DNA from: Clostridia bacterium
Lineage (GTDB): Bacteria > Bacillota > Clostridia > Lachnospirales > Lachnospiraceae
Direction of reading: 5' to 3'
Length of the DNA stretch: 64,000 nucleotides
Assembly (NCBI GenBank): GCA_910576205.1
Contig: CAJTHL010000005.1
Location: 62,001 to 126,000 of the forward strand
Notes under the pieces: model-generated
What the model saw: only the letters and a program-made list of their open reading frames with translations
Database searches by the model: none
What the model was told of the DNA's origin: nothing
Position numbers and translations under genes: made by a program
Shown: positions 17,688 through 26,863 of the stretch, piece by piece
How the letters are laid out: the number at the start of each line of letters is the position of its first letter
Position numbering within the stretch: the stretch's first letter is position 1

Positions 17688-19040
17688 CTACTTTGCCAGT
17701 TCGTTCATGATCTCGTAAATCTCATGCTTTGCGCCCACGTCAATACCCCTGGTGGGCTCATCCATAATCAGTACGTCCGGGTCATTTGCCAGCCAGCGGG
17801 AAACAATTACCTTCTGCTGATTGCCGCCGGAGAGATTGGAAATATGCTCCTTCATGCTGGGAGTTTTAATCCGCAGCTTCTGAATGCTTTCATCCACAAC
17901 ATAGTCTATTTTCTTATGGTTTAATACAAACCCTGCCTTCAGATATTTATTGTAGATAGACACGCCCACATTGTCCTTGATAGACAGACATCCGAAGATA
18001 CCGTTTCCCCGGCGGTCCTCCGTTATCAGTCCGATACCGGCCTTCATGGCGTCGATGGGATGTTTGATCTTCACCTGTTTTCCGTTAATGTAGATCTCGC
18101 CGGATTCCACGCCGCGGATGCCGAAGATTCCCTCCATCAGCTCCGTCCTCTGTGCGCCTACCAGTCCTCCAAATCCCAGGATTTCCCCCTTGCGCAGGGT
18201 GAAATTAATATGCTGGAAGGAATTGGCGTGGATGGAACAAAGATCCTTCACCTCCATAACCACCTCGCCGGGAGTATTTTCCCTGGGGGGATACACGTTT
18301 GTCAGTTCACGGCCCACCATTTTGGCGATAATCTGGTCAGTGGTCATATCCTCCGCTTTCCAGGTGCCCACATAAGTGCCGTCCCGCATGATGGTGATAT
18401 CGTCGGCGATACGCTTGATCTCGTCCATCTTATGGGAAATGTAAACCATAGTCACCCCTTTATCCCGCAGATCGTTCATAATGCGGAATAACGCCTCCAC
18501 CTCGTTGTCGGAAAGGGATGAGGTGGGCTCGTCAAAGATTACCACCTTTGCCTGCTGGGAAACGGCCTTGGCAATCTCCACAGACTGCATCTGCCCTACG
18601 GACAGAGTACCCAGAAGCGCCTTGGGCTCAAAGTCCATCTTCACTTCCTTCAGCCATTTTTCCGTCTCCGCATACATGGTTTTGTGGTCGATCACCTTAA
18701 GCGGTCCATACTTTTTCACCGGAAATCTCCCCAGATACAGGTTTTCCCCCACACTTCTCGCCGGCACCGGCTGCAGCTCCTGGTGTACCATGGCGATTCC
18801 GTGCTTCATGGCTTCATCTGGATTCCCCACCTCGATTTTCTGTCCGTCAAGGAAAATTTCTCCCTCATCCATCTTGTAAATGCCGAAAAGACATTTCATC
18901 AGCGTGGATTTTCCCGCGCCGTTTTCCCCCATAAGCGCGTGAACCGTGCCGGGACGCAGTGACAACTGTACATTGTCAAGGGCCTTGACGCCCGGGAATG
19001 ATTTGCAGATTCCCTTAAGCTCCAGTTTATACGCAGCCAT
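17688..19040 (-). CDS. mglA: Galactose/methyl galactoside ABC transporter ATP-binding protein MglA, cut short by an internal TAG
   Basis: MglA is a two-domain ATPase that powers CUT2 sugar import. Domain 1 has Walker A GENGAGKST near 38, the signature LSVGQMQSVEIAKA and Walker B VVIFDEPTSSL. Domain 2 (from about 260) has a degenerate Walker A region (GLVGAQRTELMEGIFG, as in relatives), the signature LSGGNQQKVIVSRWL and Walker B VLIMDEPTRGIDVG. The readable product is 450 residues, whereas relatives are about 500. The last 51 codons lie intact after a TAG (full extent 17532-19040). Unless suppressed, the protein lacks its final helices and the second switch loop, so transport may be impaired. 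A sequencing error is also possible. Confidence 0.9.
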   Translation of the reverse strand: MAAYKLELKGICKSFPGVKALDNVQLSLRPGTVHALMGENGAGKSTLMKCLFGIYKMDEGEIFLDGQKIEVGNPDEAMKHGIAMVHQELQPVPARSVGENLYLGRFPVKKYGPLKVIDHKTMYAETEKWLKEVKMDFEPKALLGTLSVGQMQSVEIAKAVSQQAKVVIFDEPTSSLSDNEVEALFRIMNDLRDKGVTMVYISHKMDEIKRIADDITIMRDGTYVGTWKAEDMTTDQIIAKMVGRELTNVYPPRENTPGEVVMEVKDLCSIHANSFQHINFTLRKGEILGFGGLVGAQRTELMEGIFGIRGVESGEIYINGKQVKIKHPIDAMKAGIGLITEDRRGNGIFGCLSIKDNVGVSIYNKYLKAGFVLNHKKIDYVVDESIQKLRIKTPSMKEHISNLSGGNQQKVIVSRWLANDPDVLIMDEPTRGIDVGAKHEIYEIMNELAK

Positions 19041-19078
19041 TCTGCTCCTCCTTTTTGTTTTCTTTCATGATGAAAAGT

Positions 19079-19103
19079 GCGGGTGCCGTTTTCCAACACC
19101 CGC
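19079..19103 (-). terminator. Hairpin between mglB and mglA
   Basis: The stem GCGGGTG/CACCCGC (19079-19085 with 19097-19103) is followed on the minus strand by ACTTTTC. Such hairpins often lower expression of ATPase and permease genes relative to the binding-protein gene, by partial termination or by protecting mRNA ends. Confidence 0.6.
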
Positions 19104-19134
19104 ACCGTTTCGTACAGCTACGGTTTAACCGTCC

Positions 19135-20244
19135 TTATTTTACCATGTCAAGAACTTCCTGTGCGTTGTCCTGTGTTACCTTCACATAGTCACAGCTGAT
19201 CTTGTGGTCGTTTCCGGCGCCTGTCAGATAGTTCACTGCCGCGTCAGCCGCATTGTGGGACTGTGAGAAGTGATCGTTGAACACGGTACCTGTCATGGTT
19301 CCGCTGATAACATTCTCCAGAGCCTCGGACAGAGCATCCACGCCTACCAGATAAATATCCTCGCCTACCTTACGTCCTGCCGCGTCGATTGCCTGCAGAG
19401 CGCCAAGAGCCATAGCGTCGTTGTTGCAGAATACTACTTCGATATCGTTGCTGAACTGGCCAAGAGCGTTAGCTACCAGGGTCTGGGCCTCTACCTGCTG
19501 CCAGTTACCAACCTGGTTAAACAGCTCGTTTACTTCAAAACCAGCGTCTGTAAGAGCTTTTACAGAAAACTCTGTACGATACTGCGCGTCTACATTCTCC
19601 GGGTCACCCTGGATCATGATGTAGTCAATCTTGCCGTTTCCGTTCTTATCTACGGTCTCAAGACCAAGGTCTGCGATCAGCTCGCCCTGGAAAGTACCGG
19701 ACTGACGGGCGTCACATCCAACATAGGTTACGTCCCAGTTGTTGTCTGCCCATCTCTTCTGCTCTGCCTCATCCGGCTCACGGTTGATGTAAACCAGAGG
19801 AATGCCAGCGTTCACTACCTTATCGGTAATGGTCTCAGCGGAAGAAGAGTTTACGGGGTTGATAATCAGAACGTCAACTTCCTGTGTAATGAAGTTATCG
19901 ATCTGGCCGGACTGGGTTGCCTGGTCGTTCTGGCCGTCTACGATGGTGATGTTCTCCTTGGCAAATCCAAGGCTTACCAGGTAATTCTCCAGCTCTGTAC
20001 GGAACAGAGTCATGAAGTTATCCGAGAACTGATAAATACATACGCCAACCTTCTTGCCTGCCAGGTCTGCGCTTCCCTCTGTGGCGTCCCCGCCCTCTGC
20101 CTCTGCGGGCTCAGCGGGCTCTTCACCCTCTGCGGGCGTTTCTGTGGGTGCCGGCTCAGCGGGAGCCTCCTTCTTTCCACAGCCGGACAGAAGGGTTGCC
20201 ACCATTGCCACACTTAACAGTGCAGCTAAAACTTTCTTTTTCAT
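19135..20244 (-). CDS. mglB: Galactose-type sugar-binding lipoprotein MglB
   Basis: The 369-residue product has a lipoprotein signal peptide (MKKKVLAALLSVAMVATLL, lipobox LSGC with Cys near 22), a low-complexity Pro/Glu/Ala-rich linker (about 25-60), then a periplasmic-binding-protein type 1 fold with VGVCIYQFSDNFMTLFRTEL, QATQSGQIDNFITQEVDVLI, INREPD and the galactose-binding-like VFCNNDAMALGALQAI. The start MKKKVL is chosen for its GGGAGG site and signal peptide; a longer frame adds residues without support. It leads the transporter genes mglB-mglA-mglC. Confidence 0.92.
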   Translation of the reverse strand: MKKKVLAALLSVAMVATLLSGCGKKEAPAEPAPTETPAEGEEPAEPAEAEGGDATEGSADLAGKKVGVCIYQFSDNFMTLFRTELENYLVSLGFAKENITIVDGQNDQATQSGQIDNFITQEVDVLIINPVNSSSAETITDKVVNAGIPLVYINREPDEAEQKRWADNNWDVTYVGCDARQSGTFQGELIADLGLETVDKNGNGKIDYIMIQGDPENVDAQYRTEFSVKALTDAGFEVNELFNQVGNWQQVEAQTLVANALGQFSNDIEVVFCNNDAMALGALQAIDAAGRKVGEDIYLVGVDALSEALENVISGTMTGTVFNDHFSQSHNAADAAVNYLTGAGNDHKISCDYVKVTQDNAQEVLDMVK

Positions 20245-20367
20245 AATGAAAAATCCTCCCTTTTCTTTTTTACAGGTCCTGCCTGTATTTATCAGTATAG
20301 ACAAAAGAAATCTGGATTTCCATGGGAATTTTTATTCTCTTTGTACAAATTTTTACTGGATTTTTCA

Positions 20368-21390
20368 TCAATCAAAGGTAAAAAGTACCTTCTGGCATTC
20401 CTCCTCAAACATATTTTCCCTGGTGATGACCGTGGTGGCCGTATCCACCTGGCTGCTTTCCAAAGGCAGGTTGTTGATAAGATTGTAGGCGCACTCCACA
20501 CCCAGATATCCCATGGCATAGGGATTCTGTACAATGAGGGCGTCCACCTCCCCGGTCTCCAGCATTCCCACAGAGACCACGTTGCTGTCAAAGGCCACCA
20601 CCATAGTCTCCTCCGCCAGGGAGAGCTCCTGGATGGCATACCCCACCCCTAGGCTGGTCCACTCGTTAAAGGTGGCGATCACATTGATCTCCGGGTGGTT
20701 TTTCAGCATTTCCATGGTTCCCCCCTTGGAGTCCTCCGTGGTGGAGAGTACGTTGATGGCATCCACGATCTGTACCCTGTGATCCCCCCTTAAGGCATCT
20801 CTGAACCCTGCCTCCCGCTGCTGGCCGTTGGCGGAATTTTTGTCGAAATTCACGATCCCCACCCGGAGGCTTTCCTCCGGGGAATCCAGGACTGCCGTTG
20901 CGGCCATCTGGCCCGCCCGGTAATTATCGGTGCTGATACGGCTGCTGACCTGGCTGCTGTTTACGTCGCTGTCTATAACCACAATCTTTACTCCCTGGCT
21001 GGCTGCCGCGTCAATGGCCGCCCCATTGGCCTCGTAGTCCACCGCGGAAAAAACAATGACCTCCGCCCCGTTTTCCACGGCTCTTGCAATCTGCTCATTC
21101 TGGGTCTTATAGTCCTCCTCGTTGTCCGGCCCCTCTATGGTCAGGGTGAGATTGTATTCTGTGCCCGCCGCATTGGCCCCGGAAAACACGGATTTCCAGA
21201 ACGCGGAGGTGGTGGATTTGACAACCAGGGCCACATAGTGCTTGCTGGTCTCCCCGTTCCCCCCATCGTTGCCCTTTAAGTTTGCGGTGATATAGCGGAT
21301 CCCCGCCACATAGCACAGGATGAGAAGCAGCCCTCCCAGGGGAATCAGAAGGCCTGCGGAACGCTTTCTCCCTGTCTTATTTTGTCCCAT
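20368..21390 (-). CDS. Membrane-anchored periplasmic sugar-binding protein, probable sensor partner of the adjacent kinase
   Basis: The 340-residue protein has an N-terminal membrane helix (about 14-35) without a lipobox, then a type 1 sugar-binding fold (YVALVVKSTTSAFWKSVFSG, VIDSDVNSSQVSSRISTDNY, VGIVNFDKNSANGQQREAGF, MVVAFDSNVVSVGMLETGEV). Its start overlaps the end of the histidine kinase gene by 14 bases. A second binding protein beside a kinase, separate from mglB, recalls the XylFII-LytS type of extracellular sugar sensing. That role is inference. Confidence 0.82.
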   Translation of the reverse strand: MGQNKTGRKRSAGLLIPLGGLLLILCYVAGIRYITANLKGNDGGNGETSKHYVALVVKSTTSAFWKSVFSGANAAGTEYNLTLTIEGPDNEEDYKTQNEQIARAVENGAEVIVFSAVDYEANGAAIDAAASQGVKIVVIDSDVNSSQVSSRISTDNYRAGQMAATAVLDSPEESLRVGIVNFDKNSANGQQREAGFRDALRGDHRVQIVDAINVLSTTEDSKGGTMEMLKNHPEINVIATFNEWTSLGVGYAIQELSLAEETMVVAFDSNVVSVGMLETGEVDALIVQNPYAMGYLGVECAYNLINNLPLESSQVDTATTVITRENMFEEECQKVLFTFD

Positions 21391-23089
21391 AATCCCCCTC
21401 CTTCACTTTGGGAATCCGTATCTCCACACAAGTGCCCTCGTCCAGCTCACTGGTAATCAAAAGCCCGTAGGCCTCCCCGAAATAAATGCGGATCCGGTCG
21501 TTGACGTTCTTGATGCCGATGCCTGTGCGGTCCCCCGCCTCCCGGTGAAGGATTTCCCTGCACTGCTCCTGGGACATTCCCACGCCGTTGTCCGTCACCG
21601 TCATAAGGATCACGTCCTCCTCCTCCCGGATACGGATGTCGATACGGCCCTCGTCCACCATCCGGTCGATGCCGTGATAAATGGCATTTTCGATAATGGG
21701 CTGCAGGGTGATCTTGCTGCACAGGTAGGGCAGGCACCCTTCCTCCACGTCAAAATGGTAGGTAAACTGGTTTTTATAGCGGTAATTCTGGATTTTTAAG
21801 TAACTGCGGGCGTGTAAGAGCTCCTTCTCCAGAGGAATCAGCTCATGCCCTCTGCTGATGCTGATGCGAAAGAGCCTTGCCAGGGCGTTTACCATCTCCA
21901 CCGCCTCCTCATTTCTTCCCTCCTCGCACATCCAGGCGATGGAGTCCAGGGTATTGTAGAGGAAATGGGGATTGATCTGGGCCTGGAGAGCGTTGAGTTC
22001 TGTCTTTCGCAGAGTGACCTCCTCCTGGCGCACCTGCTCCATCAGCTCTTGAATGCGGACTACCATGTGCCCGAAGGAATCGGACAGGGCAGATATTTCG
22101 CCGGTGCCCTCCACCTGGACAAAGCGGAAGTTCTCCGCATTTTTCTCAAATTCCCCCATGGCCCTGGTCAGCTGGTTTGCCGGACGGGCAAAGAGCCAGG
22201 AAAACAAGGTGCCAAGGAGCATGGCCGTAATAAGCACAAGAAAAAGCAGCACCAGGCATATGCGCACCATGCGCTCCACCCGGTTTGTAATCAGCTCGTC
22301 CACATAGCTTACGCCCACAATGCGCCAGTTGCAGTTCTCCAGGGTACGGATCGTATAGATGACATTGGAGCGCAGGTAGGAGCCATCCGCCAGGCTGTCC
22401 GGCTCCCCGGCCTCCTCCTTAAGCCCCGAGTAGATCAGCTGCTGCTGGGGATGATACACCAGATTCCCTTCCGTATCCTGGATAAAACAATAGCCGTGCT
22501 GGCCGATTCCCACCTCATCCACATAGTCCGCAATATTGGAAAAGCGGATATCCATAGACACCTGTAACTCCTGCCCCCTCTGCCCCCGCATATTTCCGGA
22601 AACCGTGACCACCCATGGGTAATACTCCTCAAACAGGCTTTCCACATGGGGCTTGGAGATATGGAGGCCCTTTTTTTCCGGCGTCTCCATGTAGGAGAGG
22701 TTTTCCCGAAGCTTCGCCTTCTGCTTAAGGCCGTCCGACCAGCAGTCCAGAAGGCGTCCCTCCAGGTCGTAGGTGGTTACGGCCACCACATCGGAACGGA
22801 TTTCCAGAAAGCTCTGGAAAAACTCGTTTCTGGCCTCCTCCTGCCTGCCGATATGCCGTGAAATCATCTCCATGGCATCCGCCATATCCCCCGTGTAGTT
22901 TTCCACGGTATTTACCACCTGGACCACCGCCTGCTCGCTGGCAATCATGGCATTTTTCTCAATGGAATTCTGGTACATGCGGATAAAAAACAGCAGCATG
23001 GATAAAAGCACGGTCAGCACCAGAACCGTCACCGCCCAGGTCATCACTGCAGACAGGGAAATTTTCTGCTTAAGCCTACCCTTCCTCAT
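21377..23089 (-). CDS. Sensor histidine kinase (YesM/LytS type)
   Basis: The 570-residue protein has one membrane helix near the start (about 15-38), an extracytoplasmic sensor region (about 40-265), a second helix (about 270-300, ICLVLLFLVLITAMLLG), a HAMP-like linker, then the His_kinase domain with QAQINPHFLYNTLDSIAWMC and an HATPase domain (QPIIENAIYHGIDR, VTDNGVGM, TGIGIKNVNDRI). The start MRKGRLKQK has AGGAGG four bases upstream and overlaps the response-regulator stop. It probably controls the mgl operon downstream. Confidence 0.9.
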   Translation of the reverse strand: MRKGRLKQKISLSAVMTWAVTVLVLTVLLSMLLFFIRMYQNSIEKNAMIASEQAVVQVVNTVENYTGDMADAMEMISRHIGRQEEARNEFFQSFLEIRSDVVAVTTYDLEGRLLDCWSDGLKQKAKLRENLSYMETPEKKGLHISKPHVESLFEEYYPWVVTVSGNMRGQRGQELQVSMDIRFSNIADYVDEVGIGQHGYCFIQDTEGNLVYHPQQQLIYSGLKEEAGEPDSLADGSYLRSNVIYTIRTLENCNWRIVGVSYVDELITNRVERMVRICLVLLFLVLITAMLLGTLFSWLFARPANQLTRAMGEFEKNAENFRFVQVEGTGEISALSDSFGHMVVRIQELMEQVRQEEVTLRKTELNALQAQINPHFLYNTLDSIAWMCEEGRNEEAVEMVNALARLFRISISRGHELIPLEKELLHARSYLKIQNYRYKNQFTYHFDVEEGCLPYLCSKITLQPIIENAIYHGIDRMVDEGRIDIRIREEEDVILMTVTDNGVGMSQEQCREILHREAGDRTGIGIKNVNDRIRIYFGEAYGLLITSELDEGTCVEIRIPKVKEGDYGTK

Positions 23090-24680
23090 ACTGCCTCCTG
23101 CATGCGTTGGGGGAGAGCCCCGCATATTTTTTGAAACAATAGCTGAAATAATGCTGGTCGTTGTAGCCGCATTTCTCCGAGATCTCCCGGATTTTCATGG
23201 AGGTCCCAAGGAGCAGTTTTTTTGCCGTCTCCATCCGCTTTCCTGTCAGCAGGTCGATAAAGGTGTTTCCTGTGGAGCGCTTAATCAAGGCGCTTAAATA
23301 ATTGGGGCTTACCGCAATCTCCCCGCTGATGGCATTCAAGGACAGCTCCGGATCCATAAAACGGTTTTCTATGATTTCCAGGGCCTTGTCGCAGATAACC
23401 GAACCGCTCTTTTTCCGGTGCTCCGAAACAAGGTCCCAGGCCGCCAGGCAGAAGGAGAGAAAGCGCTCCTGCATTTCCTGGGGATCCTCATAGAAAAGCT
23501 GTCCCTGGAAGGGCAGGGAATCCTGGAGGCTCTGTACCGCGTCGCTGTCCGCCACCGCGTACACCAGCCGGAATACAGCCGCCATCAGCTGCACGGTCAC
23601 AAGCTGGATGGTCACCGGTGGCGCGCCCTCCCCCTTCATCTGGGAAAAGAGGCCCTTTAGGCTCTCTTCCAGCTCTTCCTTTGTGCCGCTTCGCAGAAGG
23701 CCCTCAATCTCATTTACCGCCGTCTGCACCCGCTCCTGGTCAAAGGTTCCCGCCCGCTCAATATCCGCAATAAAATAAACTCCCATATCATTTCGTTTGG
23801 AGTAGCCGATAGCATCCATAGCTTCAATATAGGCCTCATGAAGCCTGCCTATCTCCGCTACAATCCGGCTGACGCCAATGGAGGAGGAAAGATTCATAAT
23901 CCGTTTTACGCTCTGGGAAATATCCTCCACGGCAATATGCAGGTATTTTTCCAGACCTGCATGGGTGGCGGTCAGAAGGGAGATCACCCTTCCGTCCGTA
24001 TAGAAGCTTACATGGCGCACATATTTGCGCAAAATCCGGTGGATAGCGTTGGCGCTGTCCTCCCCGGTGCGGTTTTCCCCCTGGCTGTCCCAGAGGCTGG
24101 CGACGATAACCACATAACGTGTCTGTTTATCCCCTCCCCCGCTATTTTTTGAGAGAAATCCCCTCTGCACCGCCTCTTCCCTAAGCGCCTGCTCCCGCTC
24201 TTTCCCCGGGCTCCCCTGGAAGGGGTCTAAAAGCAGGGGCATCAGAAAGCCCGTAAGGCTCTGCTGCTCCTGTTCATCGGTTTTCCTGGTAAATTCCTCA
24301 AATTTCTCGTCGATCTTTTTCTTGATTTTGCGAAGCTCCTCGGTGAGTTCCGCCGAGGAGATGGGTTTTAGCATATAGCTGATAATGTTGTACTGGATGG
24401 CCTGCTGGGCATAGGTGAAATCGTCAAAACCGCTTAAGAAAGCGATCTGCATGGTGGGGCGGATCTCCCGCACCTCCCTGGCCAGGTCTATGCCGGACAT
24501 AAAGGGCATGCGCACGTCTGTAAGCAGCAGGTCCGGCTCCAGCTTTTCCACAAGCTCCAGGGCCTCCACGCCGTTTTCCGCCTCCCCCACCACCCGGAAG
24601 CCCACATCCTCCCAGTCAATACGCCGTATCAGCGCCTGGCGCAGCTCCGCCTCGTCGTCCGCAATTACAATGGTGTACAT
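23076..24680 (-). CDS. YesN/AraC-type response regulator
   Basis: The N-terminal receiver domain (1-120) has acidic DDE at 8-10, the phospho-acceptor Asp near 55 in LLLTDVRMPFMSG and MLKPIS near 104. A long middle region (130-420) of no clear family follows, then a C-terminal AraC-type double helix-turn-helix (about 435-534; LSLNAISGEIAVSPNYLSAL, GKRMETAKKLLLGTSMKIRE, YFSYCFKKYAGLSPNACRR). It is coupled by overlap to the kinase and is first in the cluster, so it probably activates sugar uptake. Confidence 0.9.
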   Translation of the reverse strand: MYTIVIADDEAELRQALIRRIDWEDVGFRVVGEAENGVEALELVEKLEPDLLLTDVRMPFMSGIDLAREVREIRPTMQIAFLSGFDDFTYAQQAIQYNIISYMLKPISSAELTEELRKIKKKIDEKFEEFTRKTDEQEQQSLTGFLMPLLLDPFQGSPGKEREQALREEAVQRGFLSKNSGGGDKQTRYVVIVASLWDSQGENRTGEDSANAIHRILRKYVRHVSFYTDGRVISLLTATHAGLEKYLHIAVEDISQSVKRIMNLSSSIGVSRIVAEIGRLHEAYIEAMDAIGYSKRNDMGVYFIADIERAGTFDQERVQTAVNEIEGLLRSGTKEELEESLKGLFSQMKGEGAPPVTIQLVTVQLMAAVFRLVYAVADSDAVQSLQDSLPFQGQLFYEDPQEMQERFLSFCLAAWDLVSEHRKKSGSVICDKALEIIENRFMDPELSLNAISGEIAVSPNYLSALIKRSTGNTFIDLLTGKRMETAKKLLLGTSMKIREISEKCGYNDQHYFSYCFKKYAGLSPNACRRQYEEG

Positions 24681-24733
24681 AGTCTGACCTCCTTCCCAAT
24701 ATCCTGTTAACCAGCGTTTTCCCGTAAACCGGG

Positions 24734-25090
24734 CTATAAAAGAATCTCCAGCTGTGGAAACTGTTCTTTGTTTTCCCGTATGTATTCTCTTTTAAAGGCC
24801 GCAAACCTGGATTCCTTGCGCAGCATTGCCTCCAGCATCCTCTGAACACTTTTGGAAGTCGGATCTTTTTTTAATCTCTGAAGATACTTGTACAGCTTAT
24901 TCATTTCTTTATTCAGCTCCTGTAATCTCATTGCGCTTGTTAAGGTCCGCATACCCGTATTTTTGAGATTAAATGCCTCCCAGACAAGTTCCGCCGTCAG
25001 AATAGCCCTTTTATCCCTGGTGTTTCTCGCGGACACCTCCACGTTTTCTTCCACCAGCCGGAAAGAAATTACCTTTATAACATTTATCAT
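24734..25090 (-). CDS. Small charged protein paired with an AAA ATPase, unknown
   Basis: The 118-residue product is basic and helical (QELNKEMNKLYKYLQRLKKD, RMLEAMLRKESRFAAFKREY), with no membrane segment and no family I recognise. Its ATG at 25088-25090 lies 80 bases inside the 3' end of the ATPase gene in another frame, with GGGAAG six bases upstream, so translation is probably coupled. The stop is TAG. The pairing suggests a functional partner of the ATPase. Confidence 0.65.
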   Translation of the reverse strand: MINVIKVISFRLVEENVEVSARNTRDKRAILTAELVWEAFNLKNTGMRTLTSAMRLQELNKEMNKLYKYLQRLKKDPTSKSVQRMLEAMLRKESRFAAFKREYIRENKEQFPQLEILL

Positions 25091-26342
25091 GAAAATCTTC
25101 CCTCTTTTCGTACTCTAATTTTAATCTCTGATACTCTGTCGTGATATTAAGGGCCAGGTAATCCGGAATTTCATCCAGATACAATTCCAGATCTCCAATC
25201 TCCTCCAGCTGGTCTTCCGTCAAATGCGCTTTTCCCACAAGTTCCTTATACCTCTTAAACTTTTCTTCCAGTTTATAAGACATTTCATCCGCATGAAAAT
25301 ACCCTTCCACAATGCCGCTGTAAGGTATATTTTCCAATCCGTCCTGCACCAGAAGCTGCCGCTCCAGATCATAAATCACCACATCCCTAAGACTATTTAA
25401 GATAAAGGGAGAATGAGTGGATATGATAAATTGGATATTGGGAAATACTGTTGTCAGCAATCTCAGAATGTTCTTCTGCATTTCCAGATGAAGATGGATT
25501 TCAATCTCATCAATCAAGACAATTCCGGGAACATCAAATACAAAGGAACTGTTTGTGGCCTTCTCCATCCTTAGGATAAGGTCCAGCACAATATCCAGCA
25601 CTGCGGAAAATCCGCTGGAAACCGTATTAAAGTCAAAGGGTTCCCTGCCCTTCTGGCTTATGGTAAAATTAAAAGTATCCTCATCAAAAATCAGCTTCAG
25701 ATCCGGATCCCGGAAAATTTCCCCCAACAGTCTTTCAAGTTTACGAAACCAGTTTTTAATTGCCTTTGCTTTCTCTGTATTCCCTTTATTTCCGGCCAGA
25801 GCCCCGGTCACCTGGCGGTCTACCAGGTATTTTACAAATTCCTGTCTGATATTATCCGTCATAGAATACCTGTCTTTAAGCTCCACCTTCTCCACATGCT
25901 TTGATATTTCTGCATGGAATGTGCGTTCATCCCTATAATAGCCTAAAACAAACCAGCCTTTCTCAAAAACATATCTTATGGTATCTTTCGCCGGACTATT
26001 AAACTCTATATCCAATCCGCCCTTCAAGCCTTCCCGCTTCTCTTTCCAGTACTTTAAACCATTTTCCGCTTCTATAGTGGCTCCGCTTTTCTCCCCCTTT
26101 CTTTTCAGCTCCGTTAACGCTTTTTCCCACATGTCCATATTCTTGTTTGCATGGTTAATGTCATTGGATGTAGCCATGGCATTCAAGTAATGAGCCAGCA
26201 CCTCCAGCAAGCTTGTCTTTCCGCTGCCATTACAGCCCGTAAGAATCAGATGCTTCCTCTTCTCCCCGGAAAGAGGGATCCGTATATTTTCCAGATGTCT
26301 GACTTTCTCAATGGTAATATCCGCTATAAAAAGCTGCTCCAT
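25011..26342 (-). CDS. AAA family ATPase (SMC/OLD-like, single ABC-type domain)
   Basis: The 443-residue protein has Walker A GCNGSGKTS near 35, a 200-residue insert with coiled-coil character, the signature-like SSGFSAVLDIVLDLI near 240, Walker B IVLIDEIEIHLHLEMQ near 275 and the switch ISTHSPFILNSL. All ATPase motifs are intact. The gene is AT-rich compared with its surroundings. Relatives include the ATPases of anti-phage systems (OLD, Septu, PARIS), but no nuclease partner is visible, only the overlapping 118-residue protein. I start at ATG 26342 (MEQLFIAD), because AGGAA is well placed for it; a GTG three codons upstream is also possible. Confidence 0.8.
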   Translation of the reverse strand: MEQLFIADITIEKVRHLENIRIPLSGEKRKHLILTGCNGSGKTSLLEVLAHYLNAMATSNDINHANKNMDMWEKALTELKRKGEKSGATIEAENGLKYWKEKREGLKGGLDIEFNSPAKDTIRYVFEKGWFVLGYYRDERTFHAEISKHVEKVELKDRYSMTDNIRQEFVKYLVDRQVTGALAGNKGNTEKAKAIKNWFRKLERLLGEIFRDPDLKLIFDEDTFNFTISQKGREPFDFNTVSSGFSAVLDIVLDLILRMEKATNSSFVFDVPGIVLIDEIEIHLHLEMQKNILRLLTTVFPNIQFIISTHSPFILNSLRDVVIYDLERQLLVQDGLENIPYSGIVEGYFHADEMSYKLEEKFKRYKELVGKAHLTEDQLEEIGDLELYLDEIPDYLALNITTEYQRLKLEYEKREDFHDKCYKGNFFPAGGRKRGGVREKHQG

Positions 26343-26425
26343 TTTCAACACCGTTCCTTTCTGCCACTCTGGCAGGATATTTACAGTTGACTTCTATGAT
26401 TTCTAAATATGTTCCTTCATATCCG

Positions 26426-26462
26426 ATTATAAAACATCTGCCTGCCGCCCGCAATGCATATT
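26426..26462 (-). promoter_or_regulatory. Promoter-like sequence upstream of the AAA ATPase, shared with the 31.7-kb cargo gene
   Basis: On the minus strand TTGCGG (26449-26454) is followed after 17 bases by TATAAT (26426-26431). The stretch including the spacer GCGGCAGGCAGATGTTT and flanks is nearly the same as one at 31671-31709 (about 33 of 38 positions). It lies about 85 bases before the ATPase start. The remaining gap up to azlD contains nothing else I recognise. Confidence 0.55.
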
Positions 26463-26536
26463 GGCTGCCGGCCAGACTGTTGCCCCCTGTCTGTATCGGT
26501 TATATCCTGCCTCTGGTGTGCATTTTTTATCCGCCC

Positions 26537-26863
26537 TTAAAAAACCGCCTGCACCAGAAGCATATAGCAAACGGTTCCCCCGGCTATTGACAGCATCATC
26601 TGCCGCCTCCAGCAGTGAAGCCCCACAACCGCCCCTATGGAAATCAGCTCCGGAAGCCCGTGGCTTCCTCCGGTAAACTGCACGTCTTTCAGACAGTACA
26701 CCACCAGCATGGCAAAGACCGCTGACGGGAGCGCCTTTCCCAGGTACCGGACATATTCCGGCGTAGGCTTTCTGGAGGAAAAAAACAGAAACGGAAGGAA
26801 TCTGGTCGCCATTGTCCCAAGGACGCAAAGGCCAATAGTTATCACCTGCTGCTCCAATGTCAT
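26537..26863 (-). CDS. azlD: AzlD-type branched-chain amino acid export subunit
   Basis: The 108-residue membrane protein has four hydrophobic helices and the AzlD features [16 protein letters not shown] near 17-32 and [19 protein letters not shown] near 42-60. It forms an exporter with AzlC, whose stop it overlaps by four bases. Substrates in relatives are branched-chain amino acids and analogues. Confidence 0.9.
   Translation of the reverse strand: MTLEQQVITIGLCVLGTMATRFLPFLFFSSRKPTPEYVRYLGKALPSAVFAMLVVYCLKDVQFTGGSHGLPELISIGAVVGLHCWRRQMMLSIAGGTVCYMLLVQAVF

Noticed and set aside
17688..17690. Programmed TAG recoding, for example pyrrolysine, in mglA
   Set aside because: Relatives carry Gln here as far as I recall, TAG is an ordinary stop elsewhere in the window, and no recoding signal is evident. 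A point mutation or an error is simpler.
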